Under the pieces are notes generated by a model, which was not told the DNA's origin, made no database searches, and saw only the letters and a list, made by a program, of their open reading frames with translations. Positions 23,961-36,262 of a stretch of 64,000 bases of DNA are shown here, piece after piece. The DNA lies in contig CAJHZI010000382.1 of the NCBI GenBank assembly GCA_905160935.1, forward strand, positions 904,501-968,500, read 5' to 3'. Position 1 is the stretch's first letter. Every line of letters begins with the position of its first letter. The translations under genes were made by a program, and so were the position numbers. The DNA is from Enchytraeus crypticus. Its lineage: Eukaryota > Annelida > Clitellata > Enchytraeida > Enchytraeidae.

Positions 23961-26850
23961 GTATACACTGTAGTTGTTGTGCCGAATCTTGGTTGAGTCA
24001 GTTTAAATTAAAAAAGGAACGAACGTTATTAAGTTAACTAATTAAATTGCCGATTTCAAGATGCAGACCAATATTATGAATTTTATTTTTTCGGCCTATT
24101 ACCATGCACGGCCTATTTGCATGATTATGCAAATAGACCTAGTAAAATATCAAACAATTACAGGGCCGGGAAATGCACATTGGCCTGTAAATTCAAGAAA
24201 GAATATAGGAAAACTGTAATAAAAGTGATAGCTAGACGTCACAGTCACGAAATTCATTACAAAGTGTACTTTTATTTTTTAGGCTAAATTTGATACAGTT
24301 TACATGTACATGTAGACTGAGTTAATAAAGTCTGACAGTAGCACCGTACTAGCACGTACAGCTATGTCTTTATTAGTGTGACAAATTAATGCTTTGTTTA
24401 ATACCTATATAGGCTGTACATGTATAATGCTTGACTCATATATTATATAACTTTATAAGTGCTCTCTCCGTTCATTTGCCACTCTTTCATTGCCACAATA
24501 CATAGACCTTCTGTAGTTTTAGCGGTAGCTTGCGTTTCAAATATTTTTGCGACTGCCTGCGATATTTCAAATATGACTATTTCTGTACAGCTCGAGATAG
24601 CAAAGATTGAGAGATATAGGCCTACAAGTAAATAGATCCAGGTCAGTTTGACCTGAGACAGTTCTTTGAACGAATCGCTGTAATCACTACTTAACCTTTC
24701 ACTAATTCATCCGTTGATGATCGAATAATTAATACTGCATATTGTAAGAAACAGCAATCCATGTTCTGATATTTACAATATAAAGAGTCAAAGAATACAC
24801 TTATTTAGTACAAGGATGGGGTCGCTAATAGATCATCACTGTCTTACGATAGGAGGGTACAGCAACTCTAGTGAGGTACGTAATGTTATAATATTTGAAT
24901 GACTGAGATAATGAGGCGAATAAAACTATCGTGGGTTCAATTCTTGGTCGAGTTATTTTTAGAACAAAAAGGAAGAAATTTTGATCATTATATAGTTTTT
25001 AGAATTGAATCTTGCTCTTCTTGTGAAACAACTCAAGGCTGGGGATGTGTCATCAGTTGCTTGAGTTCTTCTTTACTAAGAATATATCTGAAATGGTTTA
25101 GAGTGATGGGTGAGCATAATTCAATAATTGTCAAGTGCACGATGAAAGCACTTATAGACGTTGTCCCAGACCGTAGATAGGCCTACTAAATGTGCTGAGG
25201 CAGCCTAGACAGTCATTGGAATTCTAGCTGTAAATAGTACAGTACAATTAATTGAAAAGTGCATAATTAAATGACAAAATCTATGCCTTACATGATACAT
25301 CCCTGAAAAATAGTTATCAGTTCATTCATATAATATTGATTGATTAATGTTAGCCTTTGAGAGTTACATTATTGACTTTTCGCAATTTTTTTGTTTCATG
25401 ATCGTGATTCGTGGTTGTGATTCTTTAGGACCTATATTAGTAATTTTCTTTGAAATTTATCATTCGTGTCCTGGGAAGTATCTTCTAAGATACAAATATC
25501 TAGATAAAACTGTATCTGCATGTAGTATCTTGTATGTAGAAACATTTTCAGATGTGTGTTTAGTATCTAGATACAAAAGAAGTAATTGTATTTTTGATCA
25601 TTGCATATACTATATTCGTTCAAAACAAAGTTTAGACAAACCCTTTCAAGATGCTGGTGTCCGTGTTATGTATTTATGTGCAATAGATATACGAATTTAG
25701 AATAGTAGACCTATCTTGTATCTAGATACATTTTAAATGCATCTTACCCAGCATGCGTCTTACTGCCAAATTCTGTAATTTCATGGCTAAAAATAACTTA
25801 TCTCAACATCTAATTAAAATTTCAAAATATTTTTAAAAATTTTACTTCTAGTATTCTATTGAACAAATGAAATACTTATTAATTCTTATGTAAGTTCTAA
25901 AGTTTTCTGTAAAGTAACACTACGTGGCTCCTAGCTTTCTTCGATTATGATTACAGAAGCTTAATAATGACCTGAACTAGGCCTATCTTGGAGGCTATGC
26001 AATTACAGCCGCAGCTCACAGAAAACACTCACTGTCACACACAAAGCAGAGCAGCCTACGAGGCTATGTCAGTCATATGACAACATTGTGAAAAGATGCG
26101 CAGTGTGTTTACTTTAGTCATAGACCTGCTAGGGCTCGCAGCATGTGCTTGAATTATTGTATAGAAAGGAGTTCAATAAACCAGCGCGTTGGGTTTCTTA
26201 GATGTAGGCGACAGCGATTTGATGCGGGATATTCATAATTGTATGTATTACAGGTACTCTTCTATTTAAAGTTCGATTATAAGGCTTATTATAGTGTAAG
26301 CTAAATATTGATATTACATGCATGAATCAGTATTCACTCACGGTTTATTCGCCAATTTACACATAAAATGTGAAGCAGAAATCTTTATGGGACTCTAGAC
26401 TGTAGTAATAGGCCTACGGTAAAAATGAAATTGATCGTTATTAATCGTGATAAAAGTAAGTGAACATTAATGGAAGAAAACTTATATAATTACTCTGAAA
26501 ACTTAATAAGTTTTAGTCATCTGTTTTGACGTATAGCTAGAATTACATGCATAGCTAGAATAACATTGTTCTTTTTCATTATTGATTCTCGGACGCGCTA
26601 AACTAGGAGTAAAATCTCGGACATTCGCAGGACCAGTTACACGGAAAATGGAATAGATAGTCTAACGGTTTAAATGTGTAATATTAAAAGTGCTAGATAT
26701 CGACATGGTTGATCATTTCACTATAATGCGTGTTATTAATATTAGTTTAATACTATAGTATATTGCATGATCTATTTGTAAGCGTTTAGGAAAATGAATT
26801 TTGCCATTAACTCCAGTCTTGAATGAGAAACCTTGAAAGAAGGCCAGTAG
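23961..26850. other. Intergenic unique DNA
   Basis: 2.9 kb with no recognised family. ORFs at 24899-25180 and 25347-25700 show no domain, splice or codon support and are probably chance. Confidence 0.35.
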
Positions 26851-26984
26851 AAAACTGCACTTATTTTATAGAATCCTACCAGTAAGTGATGTGCTAGAGA
26901 AGTTGAAATAAGTGTCTAGATTTTCGCTGTCAGATGCTTTTTGATACACAGTGTCTTTGCCATGAGATAAACTTTTTATGACGA

Positions 26985-28320
26985 CGTTATTTCGACGACT
27001 ATGCTCATTAACGAGCGCTCGAGAAGGCAAGACAAGACAAATCCTCGACAAGAAATTCGTCAGATTATCGCTTCTCTCTCTTAGTGCACTGCCTACTGAC
27101 AGGTCCATAGTTTGTAACGCCTCCACTCTTCTCTGTCTTCCTCTCTCCTCTCTCTTCATGCCCACATACGATTGGATCTTTAATTCATCTAACATACCTA
27201 ATTTCGGTCTGCCTGTGCCTCTTTTTCCTTCCATTCTACCTTCTATGACCTCTTTTAATAGACCTTCCCCCCTTAGAATTTGTCCTATCCAACTCTTCTT
27301 CCTATTTCTTAATACATTTATAAACTGCCTATCTGTACCAACTCTCACCAGAACTTCCTTATTTGTAACCTTTTGAGTCCAGCTAAGCCTTTCCATTCTT
27401 TTCCATATCCACATTGACAATACCTTTAGTTTCCTAACATCTACTTTCCTTAAGGTCCATGTTTCACAACCATATAATAGAGTGGTCCAAACCAAGGTTT
27501 TCACTATCTTTATCTTTGTGTCTTTCTTTAGACATTTTGTTAAAAGTTCTTTCCTATTACCGAAGGCCTTTGTTAAAAGTTCTCTGCTATTACCGAAGGC
27601 CTTTTTTGCTTATCCTATCCTACTGCATATTTTTCATAGTCTTACATTTCCCATCATCGGTTATAGTATGACCCAGATATTTGAAATTCCATTTATTGTG
27701 ATATTAACTTCACCTTTAATATGGACACTCTCATCACTTTGGTTTTTTGATGTTAATCTTCATGCCACATCTCGATGCCGTATGATTCAGCCTATCCGTT
27801 ATCTTCTGCTGTCCAGTCTCGTTGCCCGCTACCATTCCTTGGTCACTGCAAATCTTACATCTTGCAACAATTTTCCTCCTACTTTTATTCCTTCATCCAT
27901 GTCTTCCATGACTTTCTCCATCATTGCCTCAGCGTTAATGTTAAACAGCAGCGTCGAAATGCTTCGACCTTGTCTTACTCCACGTCCTATTTCACCTTCT
28001 TAGTATTCTTGTTGGATTTTGATTACTGCTCTTTGATTCATGTACAAGTTTAAAACAATTTATTTAATTTATCACATCAAACATTTAAAAACGCAGGTAA
28101 AGCAAATAGAAAAGCGAAATGTGGAAACGTTTGTGTGAACGGATGATGCAAGCCATAAAAGAGCTTACATATTTCTGATTTTAGTCTTCTATCTCTTTAG
28201 TCAATTTCTATACTTTTCATGATATTCATCATCGTTATCTGATCAATCATGTCTAAGGCCTTCTCAAAGTCCACAAAGCATACAAAAACGTCTTTTCCGT
28301 ATTCTTCGTTTATTTATCAT
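26985..28320 (-). pseudogene. Decayed LINE reverse transcriptase (C-terminal half)
   Basis: On the minus strand: FVDFEKALDMID near 28260-28310 (RT palm strand), AEAMMEKVMEDMDEGIKVGG near 27890-27960, then TLLYGCETWTLRKVDVRKLK (27420-27480), MERLSWTQKVTNKEVLVRVG, WIGQILRGEGLLKEVIEGRM and RRVEALQTMDLSVGSALRER at about 27070. These are non-LTR retrotransposon RT and C-terminal motifs. Frameshifts, an in-frame 33-bp duplication (27541-27606) and an apparent unrelated segment at about 28010-28195 show it is dead. The 3' terminus is shared with 8621, 32454 and 47955. Confidence 0.85.
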
Positions 28321-29945
28321 TTATTTATCGTTATCGTTTATTCAGCTTAAATTAATAATGGAATGTCTGAGAGCTATAGAGTATGATATATAAAGTGTTG
28401 ACTAGAGCTAATCTAACAGCAACAACTTTCATGACTATCTTGATTTTCTGTAGTACTGCTAAATTAGTTTAGAGGAGCCAGGAATATTGGACAGAGCGTG
28501 CATGCAGTGCCGAGCTTGCCAATGGTTTTAAACCCTTTTATCGTCGACTAAACCAGTTTACCAAAATTGAGCATTCTTAAAGCCGGTTCAATGAACAGTA
28601 ACTAAATAAATAAAAATATACATGTATATGATATGATGCGAAGCCAATAACTTAGAAAGAGAGCGAGAGAAAGAAAGAGAGAGATAGAGAGGGTGAGAGA
28701 GAATGTGTGTAATGTAGTAATGTTATTGAATAAAATTCTATGTCGTTTGGTATTTTAATCTTTTAATTGGCCTAGTTGTTATCAATCTCTACATATTTAT
28801 TTGTTAGTCCTTTAAACGCACCTAAGCCTTACGTGGAGAGGATTCTCCGAGGCGGTGGGTACTTCTTGAGAGAGTTAATATACTATAACCTACTCTGTCA
28901 TGTTCGCGTTTAAAATTGACATGGTTTAGCTAAAAGATTGTAATAATAGACCAGGATCCTATTTTCAAAACTGAAAAGCTACTTTTCTGTGTGTTCAGTA
29001 CTAAATTATGGCGCTCATATTAAAATGTGGCTGTAGTGCCATATTTTGACGCCAGCCACAGTTCAGAGGCACCTGAGCCATCTGAACCCTAGAACTATGC
29101 TACAAACGCCTACAGTAGACGTGTGATGAGTTACAGTGCATTAAGTTTATGATAATGTATGCCTACAGAATATTATGAATCAAATTACTCAATCGTTGCA
29201 ATTCTCAAGAACTTTGATTTACAAACGTACTTACATGTCTAAATTTTACATTTTATTTTGGTCTGTGAGGGTCTATTTTCAGTTTTGTTATCTAGTGGGT
29301 TCAATGTTAAAAACAGGCCCACAAATAGCGGTTATGCCGATGCCACTGCTCAGTATTCAATCTCGAGTGGATTGTTTATAGGAGTTTTCATAATTTTCCT
29401 TCTCCGCCATTTTCTTATTTAGGCACTTATAGATTTATAGGTGTCAGTTTTCACTGCATTCTTGTAGTAACTGTAACTCCAATGGTGAATACTAGCCATT
29501 GACCTATAGAGTGATCTGAAAATCTTCATATCAACTTCCGTTCAACTTTGTAGGAATGCACATGTATTAGTTTGCATGTACGTAGACTTACAATGAAAGT
29601 TCAATAAACTTAGAAAAAGTTATGAATTTTAGTCAGTTCTGGCATATTATGTCTCAAATTCAGTTTAATATTGATATTTACAGTTATTTTTCATTCAATT
29701 ACAGGCAACATGAAGTTTGTAAGGTTATTTCATTGATAGGTATTTGTATCATTATTGAAATTGTTTGGGTTCATTGGGTAGTTAGAACGAAGTTGAGGCA
29801 GGTTTAAAGAAATACTGTCTTGATTGTAAATCCTCATGAAATCTGGAGGCATTACTATACAATTCGTTACAGTTAAGGTACAGTACAATACTTAACATTC
29901 ATTTCATTAAATAAATCTGAATAAATTAATCTGCATATAAGTGTT
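28321..29945. other. Intergenic unique DNA with a (GA)n patch
   Basis: A GA-rich microsatellite lies at 28655-28712. No gene recognised; the ORFs at 29175 and 29622 are unsupported. Confidence 0.35.
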
Positions 29946-29946
29946 T

Positions 29947-29948
<2 letters not shown>

Positions 29949-29993
<45 letters not shown>

Positions 29994-30281
29994 TATATAT
30001 ACATATATATATATATATGCATGTATATATATATATATATATCGCCATTGATTTATGTAGTGTTGTAATATTCATGTGGTAAATGTTAGCGAGAACAATT
30101 TTTAGTTTTATCTCTCTTATATCTAGCCCATTAACTGTTTATGCTATATCTGTAATTTGTTATGCTATGTCTGTTGGAATTTCTGTGCTGTAACTTTCTG
30201 CGGTTGTCAGATTGAACGAAAATAAACGAATATATTATTATTATTATGTATATGTGTATATATATATACTGTATATATGTT

Positions 30282-30339
<58 letters not shown>
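29949..30339. repeat. Two (TA)n microsatellites flanking a LINE-like 3' end
   Basis: TA runs at 29949-30042 and 30246-30339. Between them a sequence ends AAAATAAACGAATATATTAT then TATTATTAT, resembling a retroelement 3' tail with polyadenylation signal (compare 36945). Confidence 0.6.
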
Positions 30340-30342
<3 letters not shown>

Positions 30343-30439
30343 GCTTGTCTGAAAAGTCTGGCATCGAATTCGTAGGTCACTTGATATCTGATATATCTGA
30401 TAATTCTGCCTCAACAAACTATAAAATATAAAATATGCC

Positions 30440-31095
30440 AACGCATTAGCTAATGCGCTTGTCCACTCTAAGATTGATTATAACAACTACCTGTTAAATG
30501 ATGTCCCTAAAACCTCTAATTCCTCTTCAACTTGGTCATAATGCTCTTTCTCGTGCTGTTTCAAATGTTAAATTAAAAATTAAATTCTTGCACTGGCTTT
30601 CAATTACTCAATGTATAAATTTATCGATATAGATAGATTCCTTAACTTTTAAAGGAATAAAATGTTGTAATCCATCTATCTACCTGACCTGCTATCAAAC
30701 TAACAACCCTTCTCTCGTAGTCTTCGCCGCTCCAGTAAAAATTTTCTTACTGTACCGGACATTAGATCTGCCGTTGGTAGACGCTCCTTCGTGTTTTCTG
30801 TTCCAGCATTATGCAATTCTCTAACAAAAGATCTTCGATTTTGTAATTGTATAGAACTTTGCTGGACAAGCTAAACCCTGCATCTTTCCGCCATAGGTCA
30901 ATTTTCTGACCAGTGTTCCTCGGATCTGAGACTTGCACTGTTTTTTGTATCTAGCTTTGTATGCTCAGTCGTCATCGTATGGTGCGATGTCTGATGCATC
31001 TGTTGATGCATGCTGAGTCTGCCTGAGACGTCTTTGGCTGTGAACGGGACATTAAATTGTTATTAATTTATTGGCCGACTGATTGATTGATTTGA
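30440..31095 (+). pseudogene. LINE (CR1/L2-like) RT C-terminus with (TGAT)n tail
   Basis: Plus-strand pieces LVHSKIDYNNYLLNDVPK, then LRRSSKNFLTVPDIRSAVGR and RRSFVFSVPALCNSLTKDLR follow the CR1/L2-type pattern (CN.LL..LP, LRSs.n.L.vP, R.Fsv.aP.lWNsLP..lR). Frameshifts and stops are present. The 3' tail is shared with 18085 and 62310. Confidence 0.78.
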
Positions 31096-31169
31096 AAAAC
31101 CGCTTCAACAAGAGTTGATGAATCATGTAAATCAATTGCTGCATCAGAGGCTGCAGTGGTCATCTTACC

Positions 31170-31835
31170 AGTGGCACAAATTCTTCAATGGTAGCCTGCA
31201 CGATATCTTTTGGTAGAACATCACATCGTCGTCTGATTCACCCAGTAATTCTACCATGTCCCGCTTTCTTACACCACAAAAGTTACTTATTGAACTCTGA
31301 GTCATATACCCAGATATCATTTCTAGAGAAACATTTCATAAGCTATAACCTCATGGGTATGAGGTTATAGCTTATGAATTGTTTCTCTTAAAACCTTAGA
31401 CCTATGACATGTTGCAAAAAACCTATTTCATCTCAGCTCATCTGTAACTTTACGAATTTTTATTTAACTTGTGGCATCTTATCTATTCTCGTTGCAGTTT
31501 TATCTGTTAGCTAACACTGATTCCTCACTGGTAGTCTGTACGACATCTTTTAATAGAACATCCCATCGTCGTTTCATTCACCCAGAAATCTTACCAAGTC
31601 CCACTTTCTTACATCACAAAAGTTACTTAATGACCTCTGAGTCATATACCCATGAGGTTATAACTTATTAAATTTTCAGTTAAAACCAATGACATTTTGC
31701 AAATAAAATCAATGTCATCTCAACTCATCTGTAACTTTACGAATTTGTATTTAAGTCATGGCATCTTATCTATTCCTTGTTGCAGTTTTAGCTGCAAGCT
31801 AACCTCTGATCGGGTTCCATGACCGAATGAACAGC
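31170..31835 (+). repeat. About 320-bp tandem duplication
   Basis: Two diverged units: GGTAGCCTGCACGATATCTT (31190) and GGTAGTCTGTACGACATCTT (31532), both followed by CATCGTCGT..., CACAAAAGTTACTTA, GAGTCATATACCCA and CATCTGTAACTTTACGAATT. The source sequence is not recognised. Confidence 0.8.
31337..31376. repeat. Perfect 18-bp-arm inverted repeat
   Basis: CATAAGCTATAACCTCAT, loop GGGT, then ATGAGGTTATAGCTTATG. It lies only in the first unit of the surrounding duplication; the second unit has a single arm (31650-31668). Confidence 0.9.
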
Positions 31836-31985
31836 ATGCTTCCCTGATGAGTAGGAGGCCATTGGTTCGACTCCTACTCATCATCGGACCGACATCGTTT
31901 AGGACCTTTCATGCTCTTCAGCATAGTGACATATATTGCGGAGACTTTCCTGACGTCAACCTTATATTAGAAAACTTTCGTTAAA
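31800..31985 (+). mobile_element. tRNA-derived SINE-like sequence
   Basis: GAGTAGGAGGCCATTGGTTC then GACTCCTACTCATC has a B-box GGTTCGACTCC and stem-forming flanks; GACGTCAACCTTATATTAG follows. No complete tRNA cloverleaf was found, so it is a SINE or pseudogene and not a tRNA gene. Confidence 0.5.
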
Positions 31986-32415
31986 TATTTATTATTAATT
32001 TCATGGTTACTAGTAACTTACTACAAACTATGGCTTTACATCTGAAGCAAATCAACCTGTATTCTGTGTTGTTGCAAAGCTTTTACAAAGTATGGCGTTA
32101 CATTCATAGCCCACTGCATAGCTGCTACAGACAAAAGCATTTCATCTATAGCCTATAGCAGATGTCGTTTATTACTTTAGCAAGTGCATTGAAAACATGC
32201 AACACTCCCGCGGCCCTTAAGCCTCGTGAATCTCTCTTAGAAAGCTCAGGGTACTTCTCTTATACTCGTCTGGCTCAATAAAGCAACAAAAGAAATATTC
32301 TTTACCATTACACAACTCTAATGTCTATTATACAATTTGATGAAAATGCCATCTTAATTATATTTTAGCCAAGCAAAAAGGTGCATATAAATTTTAATAA
32401 AGACCTAGCCTTTAT

Positions 32416-32417
<2 letters not shown>

Positions 32418-32456
<39 letters not shown>

Positions 32457-32570
32457 GTGCACTGCCTACCGGCAGATCTATGGTGTATAACGTCTCAAAT
32501 ATTTTCTATTTTCCGTTTTCCTCTTCACGTCCACACACTAGTGGATCTTTAAATCATATATAACATTCCT
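32418..32570 (-). mobile_element. LINE 3' end with (GA)n tail
   Basis: The (CT)n run 32418-32453 joins TTAGTGCACTGCCTACCGGC, the same terminus as at 8621 and 27080, followed by about 100 bases of matching sequence. 5' truncated. Confidence 0.75.
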
Positions 32571-32877
32571 TTTGATATACCAATATTCTTGAGAGATTCT
32601 GCTTATGACCAGATGGGCCCCTGTGCCTTCCTCAGCCTTTACGATTTGAAAACAAAATGTTACAAAAACAGTCATAAGTAATGGAACTTTTCAAATACAT
32701 GCGATTGTCAATTATTGTGTAATTTGACGAAGATAATTTAAATCTTAACCCGGTACTCGATAATTTTGCTCAGTAATTGTAGCTCATTCTTAAATTATTT
32801 AAGATTAAACTTTGTTCATTGGATAACTAGCTCAAACTTCTTCGAAACCCGATTAGACAGAAAGCGAAAGATAGGGA

Positions 32878-32895
32878 AAGATAGATAGATAGATG

Positions 32896-32935
<40 letters not shown>

Positions 32936-32970
32936 GGAGAAATGGAAAGAGAGAGAGAGAGAGAGAGAGA
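32878..32970. repeat. (GATA)n/(GA)n microsatellite
   Basis: GATAGATAGATAGATGGATA followed by two GA runs. Confidence 0.9.
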
Positions 32971-33403
32971 AATCGTGAGCAATATAATTGTCGATATTAT
33001 CCAGCGAGTAATATGGTCACAATATAAAAATCATTTGCAGGGCTACAGCCTACGGAGTTTTGATCACGGTACAATATAATGACATACACTCATTATGATC
33101 ATACACTCATACACTCAGTATGTCATTATATAATGACATACACTCATAGCTAGCTTCAAAACCTCGATGCTTGGAGGTCTAACGGGTTATCATCTCTTAA
33201 ATGATTCTCTCTCATTTTACTTCACAAATTCCAATAGATGTCGAAATGCTTCGGTACTGTTAGAAATAAGATTAACAGGATTAATGTTCAAGAATTTTCC
33301 AATTGCATGCAGATAAAGGAATCTTTCCAATCTTTTACAATGCCTTCGTACAGCCAAAGGATAGCGCAATAAGAATAGCCTAGTAGAGAGGGAAAAAAAA
33401 TAA

Positions 33404-33482
33404 TATATATATATACACAATAATATATATATATAATAATATATATATATAATATATATAAATATATATATTATAATAATCA

Positions 33483-33552
<70 letters not shown>

Positions 33553-33565
33553 GGAGAGAGAGAGT
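33404..33565. repeat. Compound (TA)n-(GA)n microsatellite
   Basis: TA-rich block 33404-33508 joined directly to (AG)n 33509-33565. The ORF through it is an artefact. Confidence 0.95.
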
Positions 33566-34750
33566 GCAATAATCTGAGGTTTCTTTTTATCCGCCGTTAT
33601 CTTATAATGTTGGCATTTTTTTCTTTTAATTAGCATCATCAACATGTGCGTGCGTATCAAACTAATATTTTCGACCAAACGCAGTTTTATAAATGTGATT
33701 CACTTACCTTATTGAAGCTGGTGTAAAGTTGGTGCTTTTAGAATAATTACTGAAAGTTTGTGTAGGACTACGGAAGGCCGACATCAAAAGTGCCTCGAAA
33801 CATTCAGAGCTACCCACGGACTGTAGTAATCTTTCGAAACCGAAACTTATTGGGTTACAAACTTAATTTTATATATTTATTTATTTACACGATAAAGAGG
33901 TCAACAATTCTCTTCACACTTCTAGATGCTATTTCTATTGCATGTAAATATCATTGAAATGAGAGAACCGCTATGTTAATTAAATGAAATTAATTTAAAC
34001 ATTTAAAAGATAAATTTTTTAAGTATTGAAAAGAAATAATTGTGTATTATTATGTATTATGTGATATTATTTACTATGTTTAATTATTTATGAATTGATA
34101 TAACTAGTTTTGTAACAACGATTTTGAGAAAGTTTTTTGGTTATAGTCCTATTGAGTATTGTGAGGGCAAGGGCACTCAAGTGAATGTTTTCTTTTGGCA
34201 ATGGCTAGTGCATTATTTGACGGCGTATATGTAAAATAAAAACCTAGGCTAAATTTAAGAGTTTAAATTTTGAAATGGAAAAAGTAAAATATAGATATTA
34301 AAAATAAATTTGGAGATTCAAAACTTATTTTTTTCAAGGATGTCGTTGCATTTGTGATAATCTTAATAAAATTCACTTTTATAAATTATATATTAGAAAT
34401 ACGGGCATCCTACTATTCGGCGTGAACTTAAGCACACGTTAATGCCTTTCATAGAACGACACAACAGACAACCTAGCAAGACTGTAATTGTAAATTAGAC
34501 GCTGACATCTGCTATGTGACTTGGAAGTACTGTATAGTGTATATATGCATGTATATTCTGTAGGCCTACATGAGTAGAGAAAACCAGTTGAATTAATTTG
34601 CAGTTATCGATCGATCCAAATTGACTAGCGAGTAATATATAAATAAGCGTTTTCTTTCCTTTTTAGTTAATTTTTACTTTCATTAGCCAGTGGTGGCCTA
34701 TTATTTCTGTAGTTTTTAACAATTTTAAATCTACCTTCAGTCCGTACCAT
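33566..34750. other. Unique AT-rich DNA upstream of the FGD-like gene
   Basis: Probably contains promoter or 5' UTR sequence of the FGD-like gene, but no element can be named. Confidence 0.3.
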
Positions 34751-34771
34751 GAATGGTTGAAGAGGATTAGC

Positions 34772-35355
34772 CGACAACACAGAGATCATTGCCGACAACA
34801 CGGAGATCATAGTCGACAACACAGAGGTCATAGCCGACAACTAAGAGATCATAGCCGACAACACAGAGATCATAACCACAACACAGAGATCATAGCCGAC
34901 AACACGAAGATAATAGCCGACAACTCAGAGATCATAGCCGACAACTCAGAGATCATAGCCGACAACACAGAGATAATAGCCGACAACTCAGAGATCATAG
35001 CCGACAACTCAGAGATCATAGCCGACAACACAAAGATAATAGCCGACAACTCAGAGATCATAGCCGACAACTCAGAGATCATAGCCAACAACTCAGAGAT
35101 CATAGCCAACAACTCAGAGATCATAGCCGTCAACTCAGAGATCATAGTCAACAACTCAGAGATCATAGCCGACAACTCAGAGATCATAGCCGACAACTCA
35201 GAGATCATAGCCGACAACTCAGAAATCATAGTCGACAACTCAGAGATCATAGCCGACAACTCAGAGGTCATAGCCGACAACTCAGAGATCATAGCCGACA
35301 ACTCAGAGGTCATAGCCGACAACTCAGAGATCATAGCCGACAACTCAGAGATCTT
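34772..35355 (+). repeat. 21-bp minisatellite, about 28 copies, open on both strands
   Basis: Unit GACAACTCAGAGATCATAGC plus C, 21 bp or 7 codons. Early copies read GACAACACAGAGAT, later ones GACAACTCAGAGAT. The array encodes EIIADNS repeats on the plus strand and ISELSAM repeats on the minus strand without a stop. It ends about 140 bases before FGD exon 1. Confidence 0.93.
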
Positions 35356-35496
35356 TTCATGTAGATTATAAAATTTAAGACAATGAAATGTGTTTGCTAA
35401 CAAACTGTTTTCTGTACTGCTATCTTATAAATAAAATAGCTCATTGAAATTATGTTTACAGCATAAAATGTTTATTGTATCATTATATATTTTTAG

Positions 35497-35605
35497 AAAG
35501 GAAATGGCATCTGATTCTGAAATAAAAACATGCATTCCGACAAGAAATACTGATGTTTACACTACATCTACACCAGATTCACAAAAAGGCGAAGCTCCAT
35601 ATACC
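35497..35605 (+). CDS. FGD-like exon 1 (candidate start exon)
   Basis: TATTTTTAG|AAAGGAAATGG opens the exon and the ATG at 35504 has a good context (GAAATGGC). It encodes 34 residues beginning [10 protein letters not shown] and ending EAPYT before donor ACC|GTAAAG. An upstream acceptor implies a non-coding 5' exon further left. Phase 0 at the donor fits exon 2 only if exon 2 uses its second acceptor (37306-37307). Confidence 0.55.
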
Positions 35606-36195
35606 GTAAAGGTTATACAATATTGACACCTTTAAATAATTGTTAACATCGTTTTGCAGTTTCATCTTCAGTAGCAAGTGATGTACAATAACTAAAGAAG
35701 TGTATAATATAGAAGAATAATGTAGAAGTGGTTAATATCTATGTCAAAGGCAGTTAAGCCATTTAGTTTAAAACGTTTCATATATAACTAATGTATATAA
35801 CGTTTTGAAATAAATGGAGCAACATAAATAGAAATACAAATACACAGTCGTTTATGATGTCCACGTTAGCTGAAAATTGTGACAGATTATTAGAAATAGG
35901 TTATCATCTAACAGGCCATACAATTTAAAACTTGAAAAAACATTTTATTGTAATTTCTCAAAATCTATGGATAATTAAACTGTTATTAGTTTCACTAAAG
36001 GCGTGTAAAACATATTCTTAAACATTAATTATTTAGTTTGCCCATTTTTTCCCATGTACTATCTTTTGAGATTGATTAAGTGGTCTTCCAAACTTGAAAC
36101 AAAGGCTTATTCAGTTAAAATCAGAGTGAGTTGTACGGATTATAAAATTATCGGGAAGTGGCTTCATTGTGACTTTATGCTAAGATTTTGATTGA

Positions 36196-36262
<67 letters not shown>

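Noticed and set aside
25347..25700. 117-aa ORF rich in hydrophobic residues and Cys
   Set aside because: No motif, no splice or codon evidence, and no relation to neighbours; a chance ORF in AT-rich DNA is the simpler reading.
26978..28053. Plus-strand ORFs (132, 173 and 92 aa)
   Set aside because: They are antisense to a recognisable LINE reverse transcriptase whose motifs lie on the minus strand.
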